DNA of 64,000 nucleotides, taken from Cognatishimia activa. Lineage in GTDB: Bacteria > Pseudomonadota > Alphaproteobacteria > Rhodobacterales > Rhodobacteraceae. Position numbers and translations under genes: made by a program. This document shows positions 31,993-40,946 of the stretch, piece by piece. The number at the start of each line of letters is the position of its first letter. Position 1 is the stretch's first letter. Under the pieces are notes generated by a model. It was not told the DNA's origin. It ran no database searches and was given only the letters and a program-made list of their open reading frames with translations. Location of the stretch: positions 904,501 through 968,500 of the forward strand of contig NZ_CP096147.1 of NCBI RefSeq assembly GCF_026016445.1, written 5' to 3'.

Positions 31993-32763
31993 ATGCTTCT
32001 GGCGATTGACTGCGGTAACACCAATACGGTTTTTTCGATCTGGGACGGGGAGAAATTTCTCTGCACCCTGCGCACATCTACGCATCATGCGCGCACAGCG
32101 GATGCCTATTTCACCTGGTTCTCGACGCTGATCAATCACTACGGGATCAAGCTTGATATTCAGGATGTGATTATCTCCTCGACTGTGCCGCGGGTGGTGT
32201 TTAATCTGCGAGTCTTTGCGGATCGCTTTTTTGGCTGCCGTCCGCTGGTTGTGGGCAAGCCTGATTGTTTGCTGCCTGTGGATGTCCGCGTCGATGAGGG
32301 CACGCAGGTTGGGCCAGACCGCCTGGTGAATACGGTTGCTGGTTTTGATCGCCATGGCGGCGATTTGATCCTTGTTGATTTCGGGACAGCCACCACATTT
32401 GACGTTGTGGCCAAAGACGGGGCTTACATTGGCGGCGTGATTGCGCCCGGTGTGAACCTTAGCCTTGAGGCGTTGCACCAAGCCGCGGCGGCCTTGCCGC
32501 ATATCGATATTGCCAAGCCGCAAAAGGTCATTGGCACCAATACCGTTGAATGTATGCAATCAGGCGTTTTCTGGGGCTATGTGGGCCTTGTGCGCGAGAT
32601 TTGCGACCGGATCAAAGCCGAACGTGACCGGCCAATGAAAGTGATTTCTACGGGGGGGCTCGCCCCGTTGTTCCAACAGAGCTACGCGTTGTTTGACGCG
32701 TTTGAAGATGACTTAACGATGCACGGTCTGACCGTGATTCATCAACATAATAAGGACAACTGA
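31993..32763 (+). CDS. coaX: Type III pantothenate kinase
   Basis: Phosphorylates pantothenate in the first step of coenzyme A synthesis. The 256-residue protein begins MLLAIDCGNTNTVFSIWDG, the ASKHA-fold phosphate 1 motif. GPDRLVNTVAGFD and the metal/substrate block DFGTATTFDVV follow, with STGGLAPLF later. AAGGCAGG precedes the ATG; a GTG six bases earlier is less likely. The birA-coaX-rnj order is common in alphaproteobacteria. Confidence 0.95.
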   Translation: MLLAIDCGNTNTVFSIWDGEKFLCTLRTSTHHARTADAYFTWFSTLINHYGIKLDIQDVIISSTVPRVVFNLRVFADRFFGCRPLVVGKPDCLLPVDVRVDEGTQVGPDRLVNTVAGFDRHGGDLILVDFGTATTFDVVAKDGAYIGGVIAPGVNLSLEALHQAAAALPHIDIAKPQKVIGTNTVECMQSGVFWGYVGLVREICDRIKAERDRPMKVISTGGLAPLFQQSYALFDAFEDDLTMHGLTVIHQHNKDN

Positions 32764-32769
32764 CGTAAA

Positions 32770-34437
32770 ATGAGCAGTGACCGTTTGATCTACCTGCCTC
32801 TTGGAGGGGCGGGTGAAATTGGTATGAACGCCTATGTCTATGGCTTTGGGCCGCAGGGCGAAGAACGCCTGATCCTGGTTGATCTGGGTGTGACGTTTTC
32901 TGATATGGAGACGACTCCTGGCGTAGACCTGATTTTCCCAGACATGACCTGGCTGATTGAGAACAAAGAGCGCCTTGAAGCGATATATATTACTCACGGC
33001 CATGAAGACCACATCGGAGCCATAGGACAGTTCTGGGAAAAGCTTGGCGCCCCTGTCTATGCGCGTGCCTTCACAGCCAACCTTGCGCGCCACAAAATGC
33101 GCGATCAGGGCCAACCTGAAGAGGCCATTCGCACCGTATCGGCTTGGCCGGAAACCACAGATGCAGGTCCGTTCAAAGTGGGTTTCCTGCCGATTTCGCA
33201 TTCCATCCCGGAAAGCGCGGCTTTGGTGATCGATAGCCCAGACGGGCGTGTCATTCACACAGGTGATTTCAAGCTGGACGAAACACCGATTGTTGGCGAG
33301 CCATTTGATCCGGAGCTTTGGTCTTCTGTCGCAAAACAAGGCGTGAAGGCGCTGGTATGTGATTCAACCAATGTGTTCTCACGCCATGCCGGGCGCTCTG
33401 AAGCAGACGTTGGACCAGAGATCGAAAAGCTCGTCGCCGCGGCTCCGCAGATGGTTGTCGCCACAACCTTCGCCTCTAACGTCGCACGCGTCAAAACTTT
33501 GGCAGAAGCTGGCGAACGGGCAGGGCGCTCCATTTGCCTTATGGGTCGTGCGATGCGCCGCATGGTGGAAGCCGCCATTGAAACCGGTGTGTTGAGCGAT
33601 TTCCCCAAAGTGGTCAGCCCGGAAGATGCGAACAACATTCCGCGCGAAAACCTGATGTTGCTTGCGACTGGCTCTCAAGGCGAACGCCGCGCTGCGTCGG
33701 CGCAACTCGCACGCGGCAAACATAATGGGATCACGCTGAAAGAAGGCGATCTGTTCCTCTTCAGTTCAAAAACCATTCCGGGTAACGAAAAAGGTGTAAT
33801 CCGCATCATCAACCAATTCTCCGAACGCGGTGTGGATGTTGTGGATGACAGTTCTGGTCTTTATCACGTCTCTGGCCACGCAAACCGCCCAGATCTGGAG
33901 CGTATGCATGACATTGTGAACCCGCAAATGGTGATCCCAATGCATGGTGAACACCGCCATTTGCGCGAACATGCGAAGCTTGCCGAAAGCAAAGGTCGCC
34001 AGAGCGCTGTGGCTGTGAATGGCACCATGCTCGATCTGTCAGGCAATGAGCCGAAAGTGACCGAGTTTGTGGAAACAGGGCGCACCTATCTGGATGGTTC
34101 TGTGAAAATCGGCGCGCTGGATGGGGTTGTTCGCGATCGCATCCGTATGGCGCTGAATGGCCATGTGATTGTGAATGTCATTCTTGATGAAGATGACGAG
34201 CCACTGGGAGAGCCATGGGTCGAACTGATGGGCCTGCCTGAGCAGGGCAGCAGCTTTGCGCCGCTGGTCGATGTGCTGGAGGAAGACCTGAGCCAGTTCC
34301 TTGGTCGCGCGGGTCAAAAGACGCTGGCCGATGACGACAAGCTGGAAGAAGGTTTGCGGCGTGTTGCTCGTAATTCTGCACGTGATGAGATCGGCAAAAA
34401 GCCGGAAGCGACGGTGATTATTAGTCGGTTGAGTTGA
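32770..34437 (+). CDS. rnj: Ribonuclease J
   Basis: A 555-residue metallo-beta-lactamase/beta-CASP RNase with 5' exonuclease and endonuclease activity in mRNA turnover and rRNA maturation. YITHGHEDHIGAI is the zinc motif; further metal ligands are in HTGDFKLD and the beta-CASP HVSGHANRPDLERMHD. A C-terminal domain follows from about residue 450. It begins 6 bases after coaX. Confidence 0.95.
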   Translation: MSSDRLIYLPLGGAGEIGMNAYVYGFGPQGEERLILVDLGVTFSDMETTPGVDLIFPDMTWLIENKERLEAIYITHGHEDHIGAIGQFWEKLGAPVYARAFTANLARHKMRDQGQPEEAIRTVSAWPETTDAGPFKVGFLPISHSIPESAALVIDSPDGRVIHTGDFKLDETPIVGEPFDPELWSSVAKQGVKALVCDSTNVFSRHAGRSEADVGPEIEKLVAAAPQMVVATTFASNVARVKTLAEAGERAGRSICLMGRAMRRMVEAAIETGVLSDFPKVVSPEDANNIPRENLMLLATGSQGERRAASAQLARGKHNGITLKEGDLFLFSSKTIPGNEKGVIRIINQFSERGVDVVDDSSGLYHVSGHANRPDLERMHDIVNPQMVIPMHGEHRHLREHAKLAESKGRQSAVAVNGTMLDLSGNEPKVTEFVETGRTYLDGSVKIGALDGVVRDRIRMALNGHVIVNVILDEDDEPLGEPWVELMGLPEQGSSFAPLVDVLEEDLSQFLGRAGQKTLADDDKLEEGLRRVARNSARDEIGKKPEATVIISRLS

Positions 34438-34466
34438 TTGCAGGGCGGGGTTTCACCCATCCAATA

Positions 34467-34919
34467 TCACTTAACCACTCGCGCATCTGTCAGCCGAAAA
34501 AGCTGCGATGTGTATTTGTCGCCAACGTATTCCAATTGCCCCTCAACCGTGATCTGCGCGAACTCCCCGGTTTCGGGGATTTTGCGTTTCAGGATTACCT
34601 CTAAGACAGGCCCATAGCCCTCACCATTGCCGCAAAACGGACAGTCTTGAGGATCGTTCACTAATAGGAATGTATCGAAATAGGCCTGTGCCTGAGTAGG
34701 GACAACAAATCCCCTTACCGTCAGGGGCATGCCATCTTCGAGTGATGCAGGATATGTCTTTTTCCAAGTAAAATCAGACTGTTCCAGAGACATGGCCTGA
34801 GAGAACTCGTTCCAGATCATCTCTGGGGACTCGGCGTGGCCATGCGTTGACACGCCAAGGATAAGCGCGAAAAAACCGACAAAGATTTGCCAATTTAAAT
34901 CTCGTTTGACCGACTGCAC
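34467..34919 (-). CDS. Secreted protein of unknown function with a CPFCG motif
   Basis: A 150-residue frame with a GTG start and a signal sequence QIFVGFFALILGVSTHGHAE, cleaved near residue 29. The mature part has the redox- or metal-like motif CPFCGNGEGYGP near residues 93-104 and an OB-like run of short strands (EITVEGQLEYVGDKYTSQLF-type pattern). It may bind metal or a disulfide partner; I do not recognise the family. It converges on rnj, with 29 bases between the stops. Confidence 0.68.
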   Translation of the reverse strand: MQSVKRDLNWQIFVGFFALILGVSTHGHAESPEMIWNEFSQAMSLEQSDFTWKKTYPASLEDGMPLTVRGFVVPTQAQAYFDTFLLVNDPQDCPFCGNGEGYGPVLEVILKRKIPETGEFAQITVEGQLEYVGDKYTSQLFRLTDARVVK

Positions 34920-34987
34920 CAGATCCTATTCCTCTCAGAGCTTTGGTGTGATTTTCTCAGATGTACCGTTACATGCAAGTGCGCATG

Positions 34988-35016
34988 CAAAAACGCGCCG
35001 GAATGGCCGGCGCGTT
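34988..35016 (-). terminator. Intrinsic terminator of rhlE
   Basis: AACGCGCCGG (34992-35001) and CCGGCGCGTT (35007-35016) form a perfect 10-bp stem with a 5-base loop. On the minus strand the stem ends in TTTTTGC, the T run of a strong terminator. It lies 33 bases downstream of the rhlE stop. Confidence 0.9.
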
Positions 35017-35048
35017 GCGTTGTGTTGAAAAGGTCGAAACCGCTGCGC

Positions 35049-36401
35049 TTAGCTCGCGCGACGCTCTTCAAAGCTAAGGGCAATAAAGCTCGGCAGGTGA
35101 TCACCCATGCCAATCACTGGCGCGTCATTGTCGCGACCACGTCCACCCCGTCCGCGAGAGCGGCTACGGTTGGATTTAGTGTCAGATTTCTCCGGCGTCG
35201 GCGCTGCTTCAGGCTTGTCTTCAACCTTGCTGCGGGCTTTGCGCTCCGCGGGCTTTACTGGGTTTTCGATCCGCGGGATTTCTTTCTGGATCAGTGATTC
35301 CACCGCGGCAAATTGCTTTTCATCACGCGGGGAGCAGATCATTACGGCCTTGCCGCTGCGCCCTGCGCGGCCCGTCCGGCCAATGCGGTGAACGTAGTCT
35401 TCGGCATGGCCCGGCACGTCGAAGTTGAAGACATGCGTCACATCAGGGATATCCAGACCACGCGCCGCAACATCGGAGGCGACAAGGAATTGCAGCTCAC
35501 CATTGCGGAAGGCATCGAGGGTCTTCATGCGCTGGGACTGATCGAGATCGCCGTGAATTGGCGCTGCGTTCAGACCATATTTCTTCATCGACTTCGCACA
35601 GATATCGACATCGGTCTTACGGTTACAGAAGATGATCGCGTTGGTGCAGGCATCGCCTTCCAGTTTGATCAGCTCGCGCAGAACCTTGCGCTTTTCGCTG
35701 CCTTCGCGGTCACGGCGGGAGGCTTTGAACATGACAACACCTTGCTCGATGTTCTCAGAAGCTGTTGCTTGACGCGCAACTTCCACCCGAACAGGGGCGG
35801 AGAGGAAGGTGTTTGTGATGCGCTCAATCTCTGGCGCCATTGTGGCCGAGAAGAAAAGCGTTTGGCGTGTGAAAGGTGTGAGGCCGAAAATGCGTTCAAT
35901 ATCAGGGATAAAGCCCATATCGAGCATACGGTCGGCTTCATCGACAACCATGACTTTCACGTCAGACAGGATCAGTTTGCCACGCTCAAAATGGTCCAGA
36001 AGGCGACCCGGAGTGGCTATTAAGACGTCAACACCCTTGTCGATGATGGCTTCCTGTTCCTTGAAACTGACGCCGCCGATCAATAGCGCTTTGGTCAGTT
36101 TCAGGTGTTTGGTGTAAGCGTCGAAGTTTTCTGCCACCTGGGCTGCCAATTCACGCGTTGGGCACAAAACCAAGCTGCGCGGCATCCGGGCGCGGGCGCG
36201 GCCGCGGGCCAAAAGCGATATCATTGGTAGAGTGAAGCTAGCGGTTTTACCGGTGCCAGTTTGTGCGATCCCCAAAACGTCTTTGCCTTCTAGGGCCGGG
36301 GGGATTGCGCCTGCTTGAATGGGTGTTGGGCTTTCATAGCCCGCTTCTTCAACGGCTTTGAGAACTTTTTTGTTCAGATTCAGGTCTGCGAACTTTGTCA
36401 T
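35049..36401 (-). CDS. rhlE: DEAD-box ATP-dependent RNA helicase (RhlE type)
   Basis: A 450-residue helicase acting in RNA turnover or ribosome assembly. In order: the Q motif FADLNLNKKVLKAVEEAGYESPTPIQ (shown by its F, G and Q), AQTGTGKT (motif I), PTRELAAQ, ATPGRLLD, VVDEADRMLD (motif II), FFSAT (III), and HRIGRTGRAG (VI). The C-terminal tail of about 75 residues is Lys/Arg/Gly-rich, ending near the RSRSRGRGGRGRDN stretch, and probably binds RNA. The start MTKFADLNLN was chosen over an upstream in-frame codon lacking family sequence. Confidence 0.94.
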   Translation of the reverse strand: MTKFADLNLNKKVLKAVEEAGYESPTPIQAGAIPPALEGKDVLGIAQTGTGKTASFTLPMISLLARGRARARMPRSLVLCPTRELAAQVAENFDAYTKHLKLTKALLIGGVSFKEQEAIIDKGVDVLIATPGRLLDHFERGKLILSDVKVMVVDEADRMLDMGFIPDIERIFGLTPFTRQTLFFSATMAPEIERITNTFLSAPVRVEVARQATASENIEQGVVMFKASRRDREGSEKRKVLRELIKLEGDACTNAIIFCNRKTDVDICAKSMKKYGLNAAPIHGDLDQSQRMKTLDAFRNGELQFLVASDVAARGLDIPDVTHVFNFDVPGHAEDYVHRIGRTGRAGRSGKAVMICSPRDEKQFAAVESLIQKEIPRIENPVKPAERKARSKVEDKPEAAPTPEKSDTKSNRSRSRGRGGRGRDNDAPVIGMGDHLPSFIALSFEERRAS

Positions 36402-36585
36402 GTGTGTCCGTGGTTTACGGACAATTCGCGCCCGTAGCATCTGGGTGGATCGAGCCCGTATGGCCCCGCGTTACAACGCTGTTTTGATCCTTGGATGCCC
36501 CCATAAAGCATTCAGTATGATGCGTCAACGAAAGGTGATTTCAACTCGCGCGATGGGAGAAATTGTTCACAAATTAGAAACAAAT

Positions 36586-37545
36586 TCAGGAAAAGTCAGG
36601 AAAGTGTTTTTCACATTTCGCTGTAAGATCAAGCTGATACTCGCGCAGATAGCCATGATCTGCCAGCACTTCGCGCAATCGAGGCGTTGCCCAACAGACT
36701 TCTTCATAGAAGGCACGCAGGTTTTCATTGCCTCCTTCGGTCAAGGCTGTGAACAACTGGTGGCGCTGCACGCGGCCAGAAGCTGGGTTCAAAGACTGTT
36801 CCAATTCAGCTCTGTAAGAGCCTCTCGACAATCGAAACTCCATGATCTTCAGCCATTTCTCCCAGCTCTGGATATGGGTGTGGCATAGTTCGATCGCCTC
36901 ACTGGTCACATCCTCGACCTGCTGTTCTTTGTTTTCAAAGATGCGGTGAATGCCGAACTTAGCCTCCTGCATTCCAGTCCGGGCAAAGATTTTCCCAACG
37001 ACGTGGCTGACAAAACCGCTTTTCAGAACGCCGCCAAACTGCGGATAGAACAGATGTTCCAGCTGTTTGCCCTTTGGCCCACCCGGCAGTTTGGCTTTGC
37101 AGTAGGTGACAGAAGGATCAAGGTCGTCCCGATCATCAGTGCCCAGCGATTCACAAGGCAACATGCGCAGCACTCGGGTGTCTGGGGCTGCATCGGCTAA
37201 AATGTCCGAGATCGATTCTTTCGCGCAGATGAATTCATCCACATCGATATGCGCCACCCAGTCCAGATGTTGAGCGCGGCGGTAGTAATAAGAGGCGTTG
37301 CGCACCTGACGTACCTGATGTTTGACCGGTCGACGCCCAATGGTTTTCTCCCAGTGGGCTTGGTCTGTCAGGATGCATTTGATTTTGGGATGCTTAGACA
37401 ACACTTCAGCGGTCGCTTCGTTACAATCATCCAGAAAGATGGTGATGTCATCAGCGCCGAGATCGAGGTGATAGGCCGCAAACTCCAATACATCTTTTGT
37501 CGGCGCTTTGATGGTTGCGACAATCCCCCAGGTTGGACGGCTCAC
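36586..37545 (-). CDS. Glycosyltransferase family 2-like protein
   Basis: A 319-residue protein beginning MSRPTWGIVATIKAPTKDVL. Residues about 9-130 follow the Roseobacter-type glycosyltransferase 2 pattern: EFAAYHLDLGADDITIFLDD, and the DxD-like metal site AHIDVDEFICA near residues 97-107. The length and lack of membrane helices suggest a soluble enzyme acting on surface glycans. It follows a larger paralogue with a four-base overlap, so the two are one operon. Confidence 0.82.
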   Translation of the reverse strand: MSRPTWGIVATIKAPTKDVLEFAAYHLDLGADDITIFLDDCNEATAEVLSKHPKIKCILTDQAHWEKTIGRRPVKHQVRQVRNASYYYRRAQHLDWVAHIDVDEFICAKESISDILADAAPDTRVLRMLPCESLGTDDRDDLDPSVTYCKAKLPGGPKGKQLEHLFYPQFGGVLKSGFVSHVVGKIFARTGMQEAKFGIHRIFENKEQQVEDVTSEAIELCHTHIQSWEKWLKIMEFRLSRGSYRAELEQSLNPASGRVQRHQLFTALTEGGNENLRAFYEEVCWATPRLREVLADHGYLREYQLDLTAKCEKHFPDFS

Positions 37546-39236
37546 TTTGCGATCTCCTGAATAAGATCTTCAATCTTTTCATCTAGCTTTAAATCGATGC
37601 GTCGCAAATCGCCGGCGTCTTCCAGAGCGGCCAGAACTTCCGGTCGTGCTTTTGCGATCTCATTGAAGAAATCTTCGAGTTCCGTGCTTTCCCCATCCAT
37701 ATCAAGGGTTTCAAGGGTCGCACGGATATCAACATTGCCATCGGAACGTCGCGCATACCCCTGATCAAGGCGGCGTGGCATCTGGTTCAGGAAACTTGAA
37801 AGACTGTCCGCGTGGTCATGCGCCACAACAAGATCTTCGGGCGTAAAGCCGTTGGTGGCGGCGCGTTTTTCGTATTTGATCCCGAAATTTACGACGCGGA
37901 CATTTGGAATTTTCGCGCGAATGAACAATCTGGGATCAGCTGGGCCGAGCATCAGGTTTGCCACGTAAGGGCTGTAGACTGGATAGAGGCGGTTTTTCTC
38001 TGCTTTTGAAAGGGTCCATTCCTTTGCCGGTGGGCGAAAGGCGTCCATACTGCCAGCAAATTTTTCAACCACAGACAGATTCAGAAACGCCGCATCCGCC
38101 GGTATTTCAGCGAGGATTTCTGGAATAGGGCGATCTGGGACCAAAAACTCATCTGTGTCGAGCATCGCGAGCCAATCCAGAGAGACTTTCCTGCGAGCGC
38201 GATTGAAATAGAATGCCTTTCGGGCATTGCGTCCGGGCAGGCGTTCCTTTTGGTCCTGGGAGATCACGCTTTCATCAGCTACAATTACCAAAATCTTAGG
38301 ATGGTGGGAAAGTTCAATCGGCAGTGCCTCTGCATCCTCTCCGAAAAGCACAACCTGATCCGCCCCAAGATCGATGTGATGAGCTGCAAAGGCCACAGCT
38401 TTATCTAAGTCTTCATTGACGGTCGCGACCACACCCCAAGTGATTTTGCTCGGGTCACGTTTGACATTCCCGGGCGGTACGGGAATGGGGTGCTGGTTCT
38501 TGTTTTCAAGGGTCTGGATGCGCTCACCTGACATGATGCGCAGGCGTCGAAAGAGCGTGCCTGGGTCCGTGTTGATTGCGTCCAAGAGATGCTTGGCCAG
38601 AGGTTCAATCACCGGGTCTTCGCCGCTTTCTTTCCAGATGCGACTGAGAATGGCAGCATCCAGGCCACCGCCTTTGAGCGAGTAAGCTGGAATTCCCAAC
38701 GGCAAGTCAGCGCCATATTTGTGCTCGGTTGAGTAGGCTTCCTGAGGTGGTTTGCCAGAATAAAGCCTCTCGAATTCATAGAGTTTCATCATGGAAAACA
38801 GGAGAGATAGCGAACGCCCTGTCTGTCGTTGGGCTTCATTTGCGCCGTGATCGCCAAACGTCATAACTGCAGAGACAAGCCAGCGGAGGGGAAGTCGCCT
38901 TAAGAAGAAGTCGCCATGTTCGGCCCAGAGTTTTTGGAAGAGCGCAGGCGTGTGATCGGGAAAGCCATCTTTACGCAAGTTGGCGATGACCAGACCATGA
39001 AGGGCGAGAAGCTCAGGCTGGCCCTCAAACTCGCTTTGCAGGCGCCAGCGTTTGACCGCATAGGTGCTGCCATTGTCGGGCTTATCAGGAATTGTGACCT
39101 GCGTGCGCAGCGGCGTCAGATCTTCGTCCAGAGAAGGCAGTGCCTCTCCTGCAGCGAATTCCAGGGGCGCGGTACGTCCTTGAATGCGCTTTAGAAGCGC
39201 ATCGTAACCGCCTTGATATGTTTCACTTTTTACCAT
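37542..39236 (-). CDS. Large glycosyltransferase family 2-like protein with N-terminal extension
   Basis: A 564-residue protein. The C-terminal part from about residue 265 (KITWGVVATVNEDLDKAVAF, HHIDLGADQVVLFGED, LAMLDTDEFLVPD) matches the smaller neighbour, with a DxD-like DTDEF. The N-terminal 260 residues are mainly helical with no recognised motif. The start MVKSETYQGGYDALL was chosen because the preceding in-frame residues look random. The tandem pair probably arose by duplication. Confidence 0.8.
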   Translation of the reverse strand: MVKSETYQGGYDALLKRIQGRTAPLEFAAGEALPSLDEDLTPLRTQVTIPDKPDNGSTYAVKRWRLQSEFEGQPELLALHGLVIANLRKDGFPDHTPALFQKLWAEHGDFFLRRLPLRWLVSAVMTFGDHGANEAQRQTGRSLSLLFSMMKLYEFERLYSGKPPQEAYSTEHKYGADLPLGIPAYSLKGGGLDAAILSRIWKESGEDPVIEPLAKHLLDAINTDPGTLFRRLRIMSGERIQTLENKNQHPIPVPPGNVKRDPSKITWGVVATVNEDLDKAVAFAAHHIDLGADQVVLFGEDAEALPIELSHHPKILVIVADESVISQDQKERLPGRNARKAFYFNRARRKVSLDWLAMLDTDEFLVPDRPIPEILAEIPADAAFLNLSVVEKFAGSMDAFRPPAKEWTLSKAEKNRLYPVYSPYVANLMLGPADPRLFIRAKIPNVRVVNFGIKYEKRAATNGFTPEDLVVAHDHADSLSSFLNQMPRRLDQGYARRSDGNVDIRATLETLDMDGESTELEDFFNEIAKARPEVLAALEDAGDLRRIDLKLDEKIEDLIQEIAK

Positions 39237-39290
39237 CTGCTCGCGTGGGCTGCTGTTATGCCAGCCCACGTTGCACTGCGGTGGGACTGG

Positions 39291-40898
39291 TTAGACCATC
39301 ATCTCCTTTGTAGCGGTCAATTTGACGTCTGGGTAGTTCCTACCAACACGGTCAATATCCCACTGCAAACGGGTCAGATAAACGATGTCACCATCATGGT
39401 CATAAGAGATGTGCTGCTTGTTGGCGTCAGCAAACTTTTCCACTGCCGCCTTGTCACCGCTGACCCAGCGGGCAGAGGTGAACTGGCTGGCTTCAAAGCG
39501 CACTGGCAGGCCGTATTCCAGTTCAATCCGGCTGGCGAGCACTTCAAACTGAAGCGCACCAACAACGCCCACGATGAAACCAGAACCGATCGACGGTTTG
39601 AAGACCTTCGCAGCCCCTTCTTCAGCGAACTGCATCAGCGCCTTTTCAAGGTGCTTTGCTTTCATCGGGTCGCCTGCGCGCACGCCTTGCAAGAGTTCCG
39701 GCGCGAAGGACGGAATACCTGTGACGCGGATCGCTTCGCCCTCGGTCAACGTATCGCCGATACGCAGCTGGCCGTGGTTTGGAATACCAATGATATCGCC
39801 TGCCCAGGCCTCTTCGGCGAGTTCCCGGTCAGAGGCCAGGAAGAGCACTGGATTGGAGATTGCCATTGGCTTTTTGGTGCGGACATGTGTGAGCTTCATA
39901 CCGCGTTTGAAGTGGCCCGACGCCATGCGCACAAAAGCCACACGGTCGCGGTGTTTCGGGTCCATATTCGCTTGAACCTTAAAGACAAAGCCCGCGACCT
40001 TCTTTTCTTCCGGTGAAATTTTACGCGGAGAAGCGGTTTGGACTTGCGGTTCAGGACCGTAGTTCGCGATGCCGTGCATCAGCTCCTGCACACCAAATGA
40101 ATTGATCGCAGAGCCGAACCAAATCGGCGTCATGTGACCTTCAAGAACTGATTGCGGATCAAGCTGCGGCAGCAGTTCTTTCGCCATCTCTACTTCTTCG
40201 AGGAACTTCTCAAGTAGATCAGCTGGCACGTGCTCGGCCAATTTCGGATCATCGAGCCCGGAAATTTCGACCGTTTCCGCAACCTTGTTTCGATCTGCGC
40301 GGTCCATCAGTTCCAGCCGGTCGCGCAAAAGGTCGTAACAGCCGATGAAATCACGGCCCACACCGATGGGCCAAGAAGCAGGGGTTACGTCAATCGCGAG
40401 GTTTTCCTGAATCTCATCAATGATGTCAAAAGTATCGCGGCTTTCACGGTCCATCTTGTTACAGAAGGTCAGGATTGGCAGATCACGTAGACGGCAGACT
40501 TCAAAGAGTTTCTGCGTCTGGCTTTCAACACCTTTCGCACCGTCAATTACCATGACCGCCGCGTCCACTGCTGTCAGCGTTCGATAGGTGTCTTCCGAGA
40601 AGTCAGAGTGACCCGGTGTATCCACCAGATTGAAGCGGAAGTTGTTGAAATCAAAGGACATCGCGGAGGCAGAAACCGAAATCCCGCGGTCCTGTTCCAT
40701 TTTCATAAAGTCCGACCGCGTCCGGCGGGCTTCACCTTTCGCGCGCACCTGACCCGCCATCTGAATCGCGCCACCATAAAGGAGGAACTTTTCAGTCAGA
40801 GTGGTTTTACCAGCGTCCGGGTGCGAGATGATCGCAAAGGTGCGACGGCGCGCAATTTCGGGCGGCAATTCTGGGCGGTTTGATGCGGTATTCGACAT
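39291..40898 (-). CDS. prfC: Peptide chain release factor 3
   Basis: A 535-residue translational GTPase that recycles RF1/RF2 after peptide release. G1 is SHPDAGKTT (residues 21-29), G2 lies in the RGISVSAS region, G3 is DTPGHSDF, and G4 is NKMD. The C-terminal PVRFEASQF...WDIDRVGRNYPDVKL is RF3-like rather than EF-G-like. No neighbour forms an obvious operon with it. Confidence 0.96.
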   Translation of the reverse strand: MSNTASNRPELPPEIARRRTFAIISHPDAGKTTLTEKFLLYGGAIQMAGQVRAKGEARRTRSDFMKMEQDRGISVSASAMSFDFNNFRFNLVDTPGHSDFSEDTYRTLTAVDAAVMVIDGAKGVESQTQKLFEVCRLRDLPILTFCNKMDRESRDTFDIIDEIQENLAIDVTPASWPIGVGRDFIGCYDLLRDRLELMDRADRNKVAETVEISGLDDPKLAEHVPADLLEKFLEEVEMAKELLPQLDPQSVLEGHMTPIWFGSAINSFGVQELMHGIANYGPEPQVQTASPRKISPEEKKVAGFVFKVQANMDPKHRDRVAFVRMASGHFKRGMKLTHVRTKKPMAISNPVLFLASDRELAEEAWAGDIIGIPNHGQLRIGDTLTEGEAIRVTGIPSFAPELLQGVRAGDPMKAKHLEKALMQFAEEGAAKVFKPSIGSGFIVGVVGALQFEVLASRIELEYGLPVRFEASQFTSARWVSGDKAAVEKFADANKQHISYDHDGDIVYLTRLQWDIDRVGRNYPDVKLTATKEMMV

Positions 40899-40946
40899 GA
40901 GCGCGCATATAGCGCTCAGGTGCTATTGGCGCAATGGGGGATGGTG

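Noticed and set aside
35107..36117. Plus-strand frames across rhlE
   Set aside because: They are shadows of the helicase gene, with no motif or ribosome binding site.
39244..39270. Hairpin between prfC and the glycosyltransferase gene as a terminator
   Set aside because: The 9-bp stem lacks a T run on either strand and reaches close to the start of the next gene.
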